From NCBI RefSeq assembly GCF_001652265.1, contig NZ_LWBS01000439.1:147096-211095 (forward strand): 64,000 nucleotides of DNA. The letters are read 5' to 3'. The stretch's first letter is position 1, and every line of letters starts with the position of its first letter. A model generated the notes under the pieces. That model had not been told where the DNA came from. It saw only the letters and a program-made list of their open reading frames with translations, and did not search any database. Origin of the DNA: Rhizobium leguminosarum (GTDB taxonomy: Bacteria; Pseudomonadota; Alphaproteobacteria; Rhizobiales; Rhizobiaceae). Shown here piece after piece: positions 10,485 through 17,398 of this stretch. The translations under genes were made by a program, and so were the position numbers.

Positions 10485-12446
10485 ATGCGCTGCTTTACCG
10501 TGCTTGGACCCTCGCAGACCGGAAAATCGACAGTCGTGGAAAAGCTCGGCTCCCTGGAGGGGGCGCCGAGAAAATCCAGCTCCCCTTATGGATTGAACCT
10601 CACAGAATTCACCTTTGGAAACGAGGCGTGGTGTGCGCTGGATGCGCCAGGACCGAATGAAGCGTTGGCGCATGCACAGCACGCGCTTCTTGCCAGCGAC
10701 GCCTGCATCCTGTGCGTTTCATCGGCACCCGAGGAGGCTGTGCTCGCCGCGCCCTATCTGCGCGTAATCGAGGCCTCGGAGACGCCTTGCATCCTCTTCG
10801 TCAACCGGATGGACGAACCGAGAGGGCGGCTGAGAGATGTGATCGCAGCGCTTCAAGACTACGCTAACCACACCCTTCTGCTTCGCCAGGTCCCGATCCG
10901 CGAGGGGGATAGGATCGTAGGCAGTTGCGATCTGATTTCGGAACGGGCGTGGCGCTACCGGGAAGGCCAGACTTCGGCGCTGATCGCGATCCCCGAAAGC
11001 GCCGCCGAGCGCGAGCACGAAGCGCGCACAGAACTCCTGGAGCACCTGTCCGAATTCGATGACTGGCTTCTCGAGGAACTGATCGAGGACCGCGAGCCGC
11101 CCAGCGACGCGCTCTATGCCATTTCATCACGGATTCTCAGGGAAAACAGGATTATTCCAGTCCTGATCGGTGCCGCAAGTCACGGCAACGGCATGATGAG
11201 GCTGATGAAGGCGCTGCGCCACGAGGCGCCGCCGGTCGGGGTTCTTCGACAGCGCCTGGCTCGTGCGGGCAATGTCGATGAAAACAAGCTGACCGCCGTG
11301 AGCTTCCATGCCTATCATCGCCAGAATGTCGGCAAGACGGTGCTCGTGCGCGCACTTGGCGAGGGATTGCGGCAGGGTGCATCACTGGGCGGCTCCAGCC
11401 TCGGCGCCGTACAAAATCTCGCAAACGGGCGCTCCAATTCGGCTGTTGTGCCTGCGCCGGGGGATGTCTTCGCGACGGTCAAGTCGGACCACCTGTCCGT
11501 CCCTTCGCTGTTGACCCCCGCCGCGGTGGTCGCCCCGCCTGAGTGGACGGAACCACCCACGCCGATGCTTGAAAGGATCCTAGTTCCGGGCAGCGAGCGC
11601 GATGAAAACAAACTTTCCGAAACGCTGGCAAAACTTTCCGAGACGGATCGCGGTCTGGAAGTCTTGCAGGAGGAAGGCACGGGCGCTCAACTCGTCCGCG
11701 CCCAGGGGCCGGTGCATCTGCGTGATCTCTGCCGAACGCTGTCCGATGTCTTTCATATCTCCGTGACCGACCGAACGCCCAGCCCAATCTACCGCGAGAC
11801 GATCACGAAACCATTGGAGGTTCATTACCGCCATCGCAAACAGACCGGCGGTGCCGGGCAATTCGCGGATGTGAAGTTGAGCATTCACCCCAACGAGCGC
11901 GGCCAGGGCTTCACCTTTGGCGAAACCATCAAGGGCGGCGCCGTTCCGCGCAATTACATCCCTGCTGTGGAAGCAGGCGCGCGCGAAGCGATGGAGAAAG
12001 GACCGCTAGGCTTCGAAGTCATCGATGTCGGCGTAACGCTGTTAGATGGTCAGCACCATACGGTCGACAGTTCGGAACACGCCTTCCGGACTGCGTCGAA
12101 AATGGGGGTGCGACAGGCGCTTTCCGAAGGGGCGGCCGTGTTGATGCAACCGGTCTTCCGCTGCGAGTTCCACATCCCGTCGGTTTTTTCCGGCAGCCTT
12201 GTCCAGATCGTCTCCGCTCTCAACGGTCAGGTTCTCGGCTTCGACCGTGATGAAACCGCCAAGGGATGGGACATCTTCCGGGCGCTCATTCCGGGCGGCG
12301 CACTTAACGATCTGGCGCGGGCGCTGCGCTCGGCGACGCAGGGCATTGGTTATTTTTCCAAGACCTTCGATCACTTCGAGGAACTATACGGCAAGGAAGC
12401 GGACGCCATCGTGAGGGCAAACGAGAAACCAGGCACCGCACACTGA
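10485..12446 (+). CDS. EF-G-like translational GTPase paralogue with degenerate G domain
   Basis: A 653-residue protein. It has a P-loop GPSQTGKS at 8-15, a G3-like DAPG and a G4-like NRMD, then EF-G domains II-V (KQTGGAGQFADV, GGAVPRNYIPAVEAGAREAM, DGQHHTVDSSEHAF, final GIGYFSKTFDHFEEL). Canonical EF-G is about 700 residues. Here the switch I RGITI segment is missing and the catalytic His after DxPG is Pro (DAPGPNEA), so GTP hydrolysis on the ribosome may be altered. The start at 10485 is chosen from GGAGGA six bases upstream; GTG 10458 and ATG 10464 are alternatives. It stands alone between gene-poor spacers. The role is unknown: an EF-G2-type paralogue or a ribosome-associated stress factor are both possible. 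Confidence 0.85.
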   Translation: MRCFTVLGPSQTGKSTVVEKLGSLEGAPRKSSSPYGLNLTEFTFGNEAWCALDAPGPNEALAHAQHALLASDACILCVSSAPEEAVLAAPYLRVIEASETPCILFVNRMDEPRGRLRDVIAALQDYANHTLLLRQVPIREGDRIVGSCDLISERAWRYREGQTSALIAIPESAAEREHEARTELLEHLSEFDDWLLEELIEDREPPSDALYAISSRILRENRIIPVLIGAASHGNGMMRLMKALRHEAPPVGVLRQRLARAGNVDENKLTAVSFHAYHRQNVGKTVLVRALGEGLRQGASLGGSSLGAVQNLANGRSNSAVVPAPGDVFATVKSDHLSVPSLLTPAAVVAPPEWTEPPTPMLERILVPGSERDENKLSETLAKLSETDRGLEVLQEEGTGAQLVRAQGPVHLRDLCRTLSDVFHISVTDRTPSPIYRETITKPLEVHYRHRKQTGGAGQFADVKLSIHPNERGQGFTFGETIKGGAVPRNYIPAVEAGAREAMEKGPLGFEVIDVGVTLLDGQHHTVDSSEHAFRTASKMGVRQALSEGAAVLMQPVFRCEFHIPSVFSGSLVQIVSALNGQVLGFDRDETAKGWDIFRALIPGGALNDLARALRSATQGIGYFSKTFDHFEELYGKEADAIVRANEKPGTAH

Positions 12447-12965
12447 AACGTTCGCGCCACTTCATGCTCGTTCACAGAGCCGGGCTCACGCCCGCCCTTA
12501 CGTGCCTGGAACGTTTGCAGTTGTAGCAGCTCAGGCCCGCGGTTGGGGCTTGCTTCGGGGATGGTGTGCTGGGTACTTGATCAGTTCGCCGTTGGCGTTC
12601 ATGTGGAATTCGACCATTAGTATGCGGGCTCAAGTCGTTTGGCAAATCAACCGCGTTGCCGGTTGCCAGCAGGTGAAATCCGCCGTCGGCTGGTGCGTTT
12701 CTCTCGATGAGTTTCGCTTGATCCCGTTGCTGCGTGAATTCGATTTCATATCAGGTATTTGCTCACCTGGTAATGCGTGCCTAAGGTTCGATTCCTTTCA
12801 ACTGCAAGGGCCTTGCGTCGAATGAGGTTGCCTTGGGTTCTGCTCCTAGGCGCGAAAACGCCGGTGATCAGCGACATAGGGGCACTGTGGATTTAGCAAC
12901 CTCAACGCTAACGCGCTGAGTGTCGCCGGGTCTTTGCAGGCGATCGAACCATCTGGCTATAATGG
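12447..12965. other. Gene-free spacer
   Basis: About 520 bases between the EF-G-like gene and the cupin gene. I see only repeat copy B near 12785 and no convincing gene, RNA or terminator. Confidence 0.5.
12785..12809 (+). repeat. Short dispersed repeat, copy B
   Basis: The copy reads GGTTCGATTCCTTTCAA and then diverges from copies A and C. Here AAGG at 12783-12786 and CCTT at 12794-12797 pair around the 7-base TTCGATT loop, giving a true T-arm-like hairpin. Confidence 0.4.
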
Positions 12966-13415
12966 CTAGTCGTTGCCAAGCGGCGGCCCAGTGAAACGAA
13001 GGTGGTGCCTGCCGGCAGATTCTGCAATGCGATTCATATCCTGCGGAATCTGGAACTTGCCTGCCGCCATATCGGCAAAAAAATCTTCGAATCCCCCCGG
13101 CGTCAGGATCACCAGATGGCGCGAAGGCATGCCACCGATAACCCTGAAGGTATGCTCCATTCCGCGTGGCACGAAGACAGTTTCGCCGGCCTTCTTCGTG
13201 AACCTCTCGCCTTCCACCCAGAACTCGCACAAGCCGGAAAGAAGGACGAAGGTCTCGTCCTCTCTTTCATGGATGTGTCGCGGCGGCCCGCTTCCGAAGG
13301 GAGACAGGCTGTCGACGATGGACATCGCTCCGCCAGTTGCTGCATTCGTTAGAATAGGTCGGTAAGAAACACCGAGCCATTCAATGGTATCGGGGCATTC
13401 CAGTAGATCAATCAT
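12966..13415 (-). CDS. Cupin-domain protein
   Basis: A 149-residue single-domain cupin. Motif 1 is PPRHIHEREDETFVLLSG and motif 2 is PRGMEHTFRV, supplying the His/His/Glu/His metal ligands. ATG at 13415 is preferred because GAGGAGGAAACG directly precedes it; the frame opens further upstream to 13481 without such a site. Small cupins of this kind include quercetinase-like dioxygenases and isomerases, but the substrate is not predictable. It is divergently transcribed from the LysR gene at 13523, which probably controls it. Confidence in the fold is high, in function low. Confidence 0.85.
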   Translation of the reverse strand: MIDLLECPDTIEWLGVSYRPILTNAATGGAMSIVDSLSPFGSGPPRHIHEREDETFVLLSGLCEFWVEGERFTKKAGETVFVPRGMEHTFRVIGGMPSRHLVILTPGGFEDFFADMAAGKFQIPQDMNRIAESAGRHHLRFTGPPLGND

Positions 13416-13522
13416 CGTTTCCTCCTCGGTTGGGATGAAACGAAAGCGCTTTCGTGTTGTAGTTTTTACCATCACATCCATTATTAAGAAAATCGTTTGA
13501 TCATATAGAAACTATCGGTGAA

Positions 13523-14482
13523 ATGAATTTCGCGACCTTTGATCTCAATCTTGTACGTGTGCTCGACGCCTTGTTGCGGGAAGGGTCGACTGTGAAGGCC
13601 GGTGAGAAACTGGGAATGTCTCAGTCAGCGGTTTCCGGCGCACTTTCACGACTGCGTCATGCGCTCGATGATCAGCTGTTCGTCCGTCATGGCCAAGGTT
13701 TGCGCCCGACGGACTATGCAAGAGGTTTAGCCATGCCTCTTCGTGAGACGCTCGACAGGATGGAAGCGCTGTTCAGTAGCACCTCTTTTGATCCTGGGAG
13801 CGCCAGCCTCACTTTCAAGCTTGCAGGAAGCGATTTCTTTGCGGAGATGCTGATGCCGCGGCTGGCGCGCGAGATTCACGAACGTGCTCCGGGTATTCGG
13901 GTGCAATTGGTCGATCTCGTCCCAAACAGCTACATCGACTCTCTTGAGCGGTATGAAGCCGACATGGCTCTCATTCCTGATGCAGAATTTCCAGACTGGA
14001 TCGACCGACGTGCGCAATTCCGGTCGTCCTTCACAACTATCGCCCGAAAAGGAAACGCAGCAATCGAAGCAGCCGGAATAAAATCTGGCGCAACCTTGCC
14101 GATCGATCTTTTTTGCGATCTCGGGCACATCCTCTTCTCGCCTGAAGGAAAAACAAAAGCCATGGGTGATGCGGCACTGGCCAAGATCGGACGAACTCGG
14201 AAGGTGGTCATGACGGTTCCTGTTTTCTTCGGCGTCTGCCGAGCTGTGAGCGAGAGTGATCATATTGCACTCGTCCCTCGACAATTGGCAGAGCGCTTGG
14301 CGGATCTTTTCGGGCTCTCCCTCTATAACGCTCCCATGCCGCTTCCGCCGGCCCTCATCGTCGGCGTGTGGCACAAGCGCGCGACAGGGAACCCCGCCCA
14401 TCGTTGGATTCGGAACCTGATCGCCGAGATATTGCTGCCACTTAATGTCGGCGAGCAGCCCCTGCCAAATGAAGCGCGCTGA
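13523..14482 (+). CDS. LysR-family transcriptional regulator
   Basis: A 319-residue NodD/SyrM-like LysR protein starting MNFATFDLNLVRVLDALLRE. The N-terminal helix-turn-helix (KAGEKLGMSQSAVSGALSRLRH) is followed by a periplasmic-binding-like effector domain. It is divergent from the cupin gene with a 107-bp A+T-rich intergenic region that contains ATAGAAACTAT about 10 nt before the start codon, a plausible LysR-type half-site pair. It likely activates the cupin gene. The downstream side borders insertion-sequence debris. Confidence 0.92.
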   Translation: MNFATFDLNLVRVLDALLREGSTVKAGEKLGMSQSAVSGALSRLRHALDDQLFVRHGQGLRPTDYARGLAMPLRETLDRMEALFSSTSFDPGSASLTFKLAGSDFFAEMLMPRLAREIHERAPGIRVQLVDLVPNSYIDSLERYEADMALIPDAEFPDWIDRRAQFRSSFTTIARKGNAAIEAAGIKSGATLPIDLFCDLGHILFSPEGKTKAMGDAALAKIGRTRKVVMTVPVFFGVCRAVSESDHIALVPRQLAERLADLFGLSLYNAPMPLPPALIVGVWHKRATGNPAHRWIRNLIAEILLPLNVGEQPLPNEAR

Positions 14483-14589
14483 CGGTGCTTTCCCGCGTCG
14501 ATCGGCAAGAACGTGCCCATGCTCCATTACATATCGAGGCTGACGTGAACGTAGGATTTCGCGCGGCTGCACAGATGAGAACGCTGCTG

Positions 14590-14690
14590 AAGGGTCCTTT
14601 AAGCTTGCGTAGGAACTCCGTCCAGATCGGCCCAGTTTCGCAGGTGCCGATTTCCATGCCTACGACGTCGCGTCGGCCATCCTCAATCTG
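14590..14690 (-). pseudogene. IS256-type transposase fragment
   Basis: The minus-strand frame encodes GRRDVVGMEIGTCETGPIW followed by TEFLRKL, which matches the catalytic-core region of IS256/Mutator transposases (consensus GRREVLGM-x-G-TSE---FW--FLR-L). Both flanks lack the rest of the gene, so it is a relic. The family call rests on this one motif. Confidence 0.55.
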
Positions 14691-14854
14691 TTGCGGTGTT
14701 AATCCTTCAATAACCGCTTTCCTCGTGACCCACTGCCCATCCGGGCTTTTATCCAATGCCCTTCGATCCAAACCTCATGAATCCAAGTCGCTAGGCCGTC
14801 GTGGTCCCACAATCGGATAGAATGATCCGGCGCAAAACAGTAATAATCGCCATT

Positions 14855-14908
14855 GTTGCCGATCGCACCATGAAGTCTCTCCTCATTATACAACACGGCG
14901 CCAGAACG
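14855..14908 (-). pseudogene. IS3/IS481-type integrase fragment
   Basis: The minus strand encodes RSGAVLYNEERLHGAIG, resembling the YN-x-x-RPH-x-A(I/L)G motif near the C-terminus of rve-fold transposases. Surrounding sequence no longer codes for the rest of such a protein. It is part of the insertion-sequence scrap between 14500 and 16000. Confidence 0.5.
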
Positions 14909-14981
14909 CCCATGGGACTGAAGTTCGCGAGCTTTTATATCCGTGGCATCCTTGGTCCGGGCGGCTCGTTCACGTCCATGA

Positions 14982-15802
14982 GAGGTGTTGTCACATAAAC
15001 GTGGCATCAGTGAATTTGGCATAGAGACGGGGGTATGAACAGTTCCGCCGTCAGCTACAAGCGCCACCGTTTCCCGCAACAGATCATCTCGAATGCGGTC
15101 TGGATGTATTTCAGGTTTCCGCTGAGCTTACGCCTTGTCGAGGAAATGCTGCTGGAGCGCGGAATTATCGTCTCCTATGAAACGATCCGCCGATGGGGAC
15201 GGAAGTTCGGACCGGCCTATGCAAAGCAACTTCGTCGCAAGCGACCTTCGCGCCAGGATGTCTGGCACCTGGATGAGGTCGTGATCTCCATCGCGGGCAG
15301 AAAACACTGGCTTTGGCGTGCCGTCGATCAAGATGGTTATGTCCTCGACGAGATTGTGCAGAGCCGACGCGACACCAAGGCCGCCAAGCGGTTGCTCATC
15401 AGGCTGCTGAAGAAAGCAGGCATGCCGCCCAAGAGGATCATCACCGACAAGCTGCGCTCGTATGGCGCTGACCTTGCCGCCAAGCGGGACGTTATGCCGG
15501 ATATCGAGCACCGATCCCACAAGGGTCTCAACAATCGAGCGGAAAATTCCCATTTGCCTCTGCGGAAACGGGAGAGGACCATGCAAGGTTTCCGATCAAC
15601 CGGAGGCTTGCAGCGGTTCATCTCGATCTTCTCGGCACTTCGAAATATCTTCGTCACCCCACGCCACAAACGATCCGCACTGGCCACTCACATTCATCGC
15701 ATCCGCGCTATGGCTCATTGGAAGGCCGCCACCGGGCTATTGCCTGATCTACAACGACAAAGCGCGCCGGCCGTTTAACGCTCGATAACGTGACAACTCC
15801 CC
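14982..15802 (+). mobile_element. IS6-family-like insertion sequence
   Basis: An ~820-bp element with imperfect terminal inverted repeats: left 14982-15001 and right 15783-15802 agree at 15 of 20 positions, sharing the core GTTGTCAC. It encodes one transposase (15035-15778). I see no 8-bp direct repeat at the two junctions, which fits an old insertion or rearrangement by replicative transposition. Its right end abuts a truncated IS110-type gene. Confidence 0.7.
15035..15778 (+). CDS. IS6-family transposase
   Basis: A 247-residue transposase of full family length. It has an N-terminal HTH-like segment and a DDE RNase-H-fold core with Asp80 (WHLDEV), Asp138 (ITDKLRSYG) and Glu170 (NNRAENSH), followed by the K/R-rich RKRERTMQGFRS. 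These match the IS6/IS26 group. The open frame is uninterrupted, so the enzyme could be active. Translation starts at ATG 15035 inside the left end of the element. Confidence 0.9.
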   Translation: MNSSAVSYKRHRFPQQIISNAVWMYFRFPLSLRLVEEMLLERGIIVSYETIRRWGRKFGPAYAKQLRRKRPSRQDVWHLDEVVISIAGRKHWLWRAVDQDGYVLDEIVQSRRDTKAAKRLLIRLLKKAGMPPKRIITDKLRSYGADLAAKRDVMPDIEHRSHKGLNNRAENSHLPLRKRERTMQGFRSTGGLQRFISIFSALRNIFVTPRHKRSALATHIHRIRAMAHWKAATGLLPDLQRQSAPAV

Positions 15803-15804
15803 GG

Positions 15805-15900
15805 GCGCTGCTGACCGGTCGCAAACTGCTGCAGGCCAAATTGCGTGACGTCGAGTTCAGCATTCGGGGTATTTTGCGGGGCTATGGCTTGAAGGTTTGA
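15805..15900 (+). pseudogene. IS110-family transposase, truncated
   Basis: A 31-codon frame beginning right after the IS6-like element reads ALLTGRKLLQAKLRDVEFSI then RGILRGYGLKV and stop. It matches the middle of IS110-type transposases (LL--RK-L---L-D-E--IRG-LR-FG). Both gene ends are lost, probably on insertion of the neighbouring element. Confidence 0.6.
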
Positions 15901-15994
15901 ACCGCACCGGGTTTGCCGGAGGCTCCAACTTCTGAGAAAGTGGAGCCGATATGAGCAAGACAACGAACAAGTTTTCACCTGAAGTCCGTGCCCG
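15898..15994 (+). pseudogene. IS3-family left end and OrfA start, truncated
   Basis: TGAACCGCACCGGGTTTGCC at 15898 resembles the terminal repeat of rhizobial IS3 elements. At 15951 it is followed by ATG and MSKTTNKFSPEVRARA, the usual OrfA N-terminus. Similarity ends near 15994; the frame runs on to 16235 but the remaining residues do not look like OrfA. It is a relic. Confidence 0.65.
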
Positions 15995-16231
15995 TGCCAT
16001 CCCAAAAAAAAGAGCCGGGTGGCGATCCGGCCTCTTCAACCTGTCACCTGCCATTCAAAAACGGTTATCGGAAGCTTCCAACGCGAACAAATTCGCAACA
16101 ACAACTAGTTTTCCGTTTACTTCAACCAGAATTGCGCGGAATATTAGCAATTGGGCGGAAGCCTTCGGCACCACTCTCGATAAATTGCGCTCGAACGGCT
16201 TTCGCCCCTTGGGTTCAAGGGAGGACCAATC

Positions 16232-17314
16232 ATGAGGCGGTTTTTGCTGTACGTGGCCTCGGCCGCGACATTATCGCTCGGCGTTTCACATGCATTGGCG
16301 CAGTCGGGCAGCGTCGAGAAAGCGGTTGGCGGTTACAATTTCGGGGAAGCCGCAAAGGAGGCCCCCGGCACGAAGGATTTCCATTCGGCTGACGGTCATT
16401 TGACCTTTGCGATCGTGACGCACACGGCAGGCAATGGTTTCTTTGACCCCGTCTATGTCGGCGCAACTGTCGCCGGCAACATGATCGGCGCGACGATCCT
16501 TCTGCTCGGTTCGGAATCGCCGGTGGATGATCCCGCCCGCGAGATCGAAATCCTGAACCAAATCGTTCAGGATCCGACCATCGACGGCATCATTATGACG
16601 ACGCCGCAGGCGGGTGCCTACAACGACATCGTCAAGGCCGCCGAAGCGGCCGGCATCCCGGTCGCGACGACCAATTCGTTCGACGGCACAATCCTTAACA
16701 GGAACGGCATCAGCCACACCGGTCAGGATGCCTCGGCCGCCGCGATCGGCGGCGAGGCGCTGGCCAAATGCGTGCTTGACGGCGGCAAGCCCAGCGGCTC
16801 GATCGTGCTGCCATCCTCCACGGCGATGGGCAATATCGAGGTGAACAACCGCGTCACGGCCGCCTTCAACGCGATCGTGAAGACCCTGAAGGATGCGGGT
16901 AAGCTCGAGGCTTTCAAGGTCGACGCCGGCCCGGAGAACGTCGGCATCGACACCAACCCGAACGACCCGGTGAACGCCCTTGTTTCGCTCTTTGAGTCCC
17001 GTGGCGACGTGGTCGGCGCCTTTACAGCCAACAACGTCTTTACGCCGCCGCTTGTCAAGGCGGTGGCCCAGATGGGGTGGACCGGCAAGTTCTGTGCCTA
17101 CGGATTCGACCTCGGACCAGCGCAGCAGGAAGGCATCGCGGCAGGAAATCTGACCGGCTCGCTCGGACAGCAGCCTTTCTTGCAAGGTTTCTGGCCGGTC
17201 ATGCAGCTTTATCTGCAGATCGATCGCGGCATCGCGGCTGCCAATCTCGACACCCGCGCCCAGCTCGTGACGAAGGATACGGTCGCAAACGTCGGCAAGC
17301 GCTTCGAGAACTGA
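16232..17314 (+). CDS. Sugar ABC transporter periplasmic binding protein (ribose/FrcB class)
   Basis: A 360-residue family 4 (ribose/galactose class) binding protein with a Sec signal peptide (MRRFLLYVASAATLSLGVSHALAQ). The ligand-fold landmarks HTAGNGFFDPVYVGA, NQIVQDPTIDGIIMTT and GYDFDLGP-like segments are present. A GGGAGGACCA sequence precedes the start. It is the first gene of a three-gene importer operon with the fused permease and ATPase downstream. The cargo is probably a monosaccharide or polyol. It lies directly next to IS remnants, suggesting recent shuffling. Confidence 0.9.
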   Translation: MRRFLLYVASAATLSLGVSHALAQSGSVEKAVGGYNFGEAAKEAPGTKDFHSADGHLTFAIVTHTAGNGFFDPVYVGATVAGNMIGATILLLGSESPVDDPAREIEILNQIVQDPTIDGIIMTTPQAGAYNDIVKAAEAAGIPVATTNSFDGTILNRNGISHTGQDASAAAIGGEALAKCVLDGGKPSGSIVLPSSTAMGNIEVNNRVTAAFNAIVKTLKDAGKLEAFKVDAGPENVGIDTNPNDPVNALVSLFESRGDVVGAFTANNVFTPPLVKAVAQMGWTGKFCAYGFDLGPAQQEGIAAGNLTGSLGQQPFLQGFWPVMQLYLQIDRGIAAANLDTRAQLVTKDTVANVGKRFEN

Positions 17315-17341
17315 TTTCTGTTCGATACGTCTGAAATCAGG

Positions 17342-17365
17342 GCGGGACGGCACGAGCCGTCCCGC
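17342..17365 (+). terminator. Intercistronic stem-loop
   Basis: A perfect 10-bp stem, GCGGGACGGC at 17342-17351 and GCCGTCCCGC at 17356-17365, closes on an ACGA tetraloop. No T-run follows. Lying between the binding-protein gene and the permease gene, it more likely protects the upstream mRNA or attenuates transcription than ends it fully, giving more binding protein than membrane parts. Confidence 0.6.
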
Positions 17366-17398
17366 ATCGTGACAGCAAGGATCGCTCGGTAGAAACCC

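Noticed and set aside
14982-15802. An 8-bp target duplication flanking the IS6-like element
   Set aside because: The flanks (GTCCATGA on the left, GGGCGCTG on the right) do not match.
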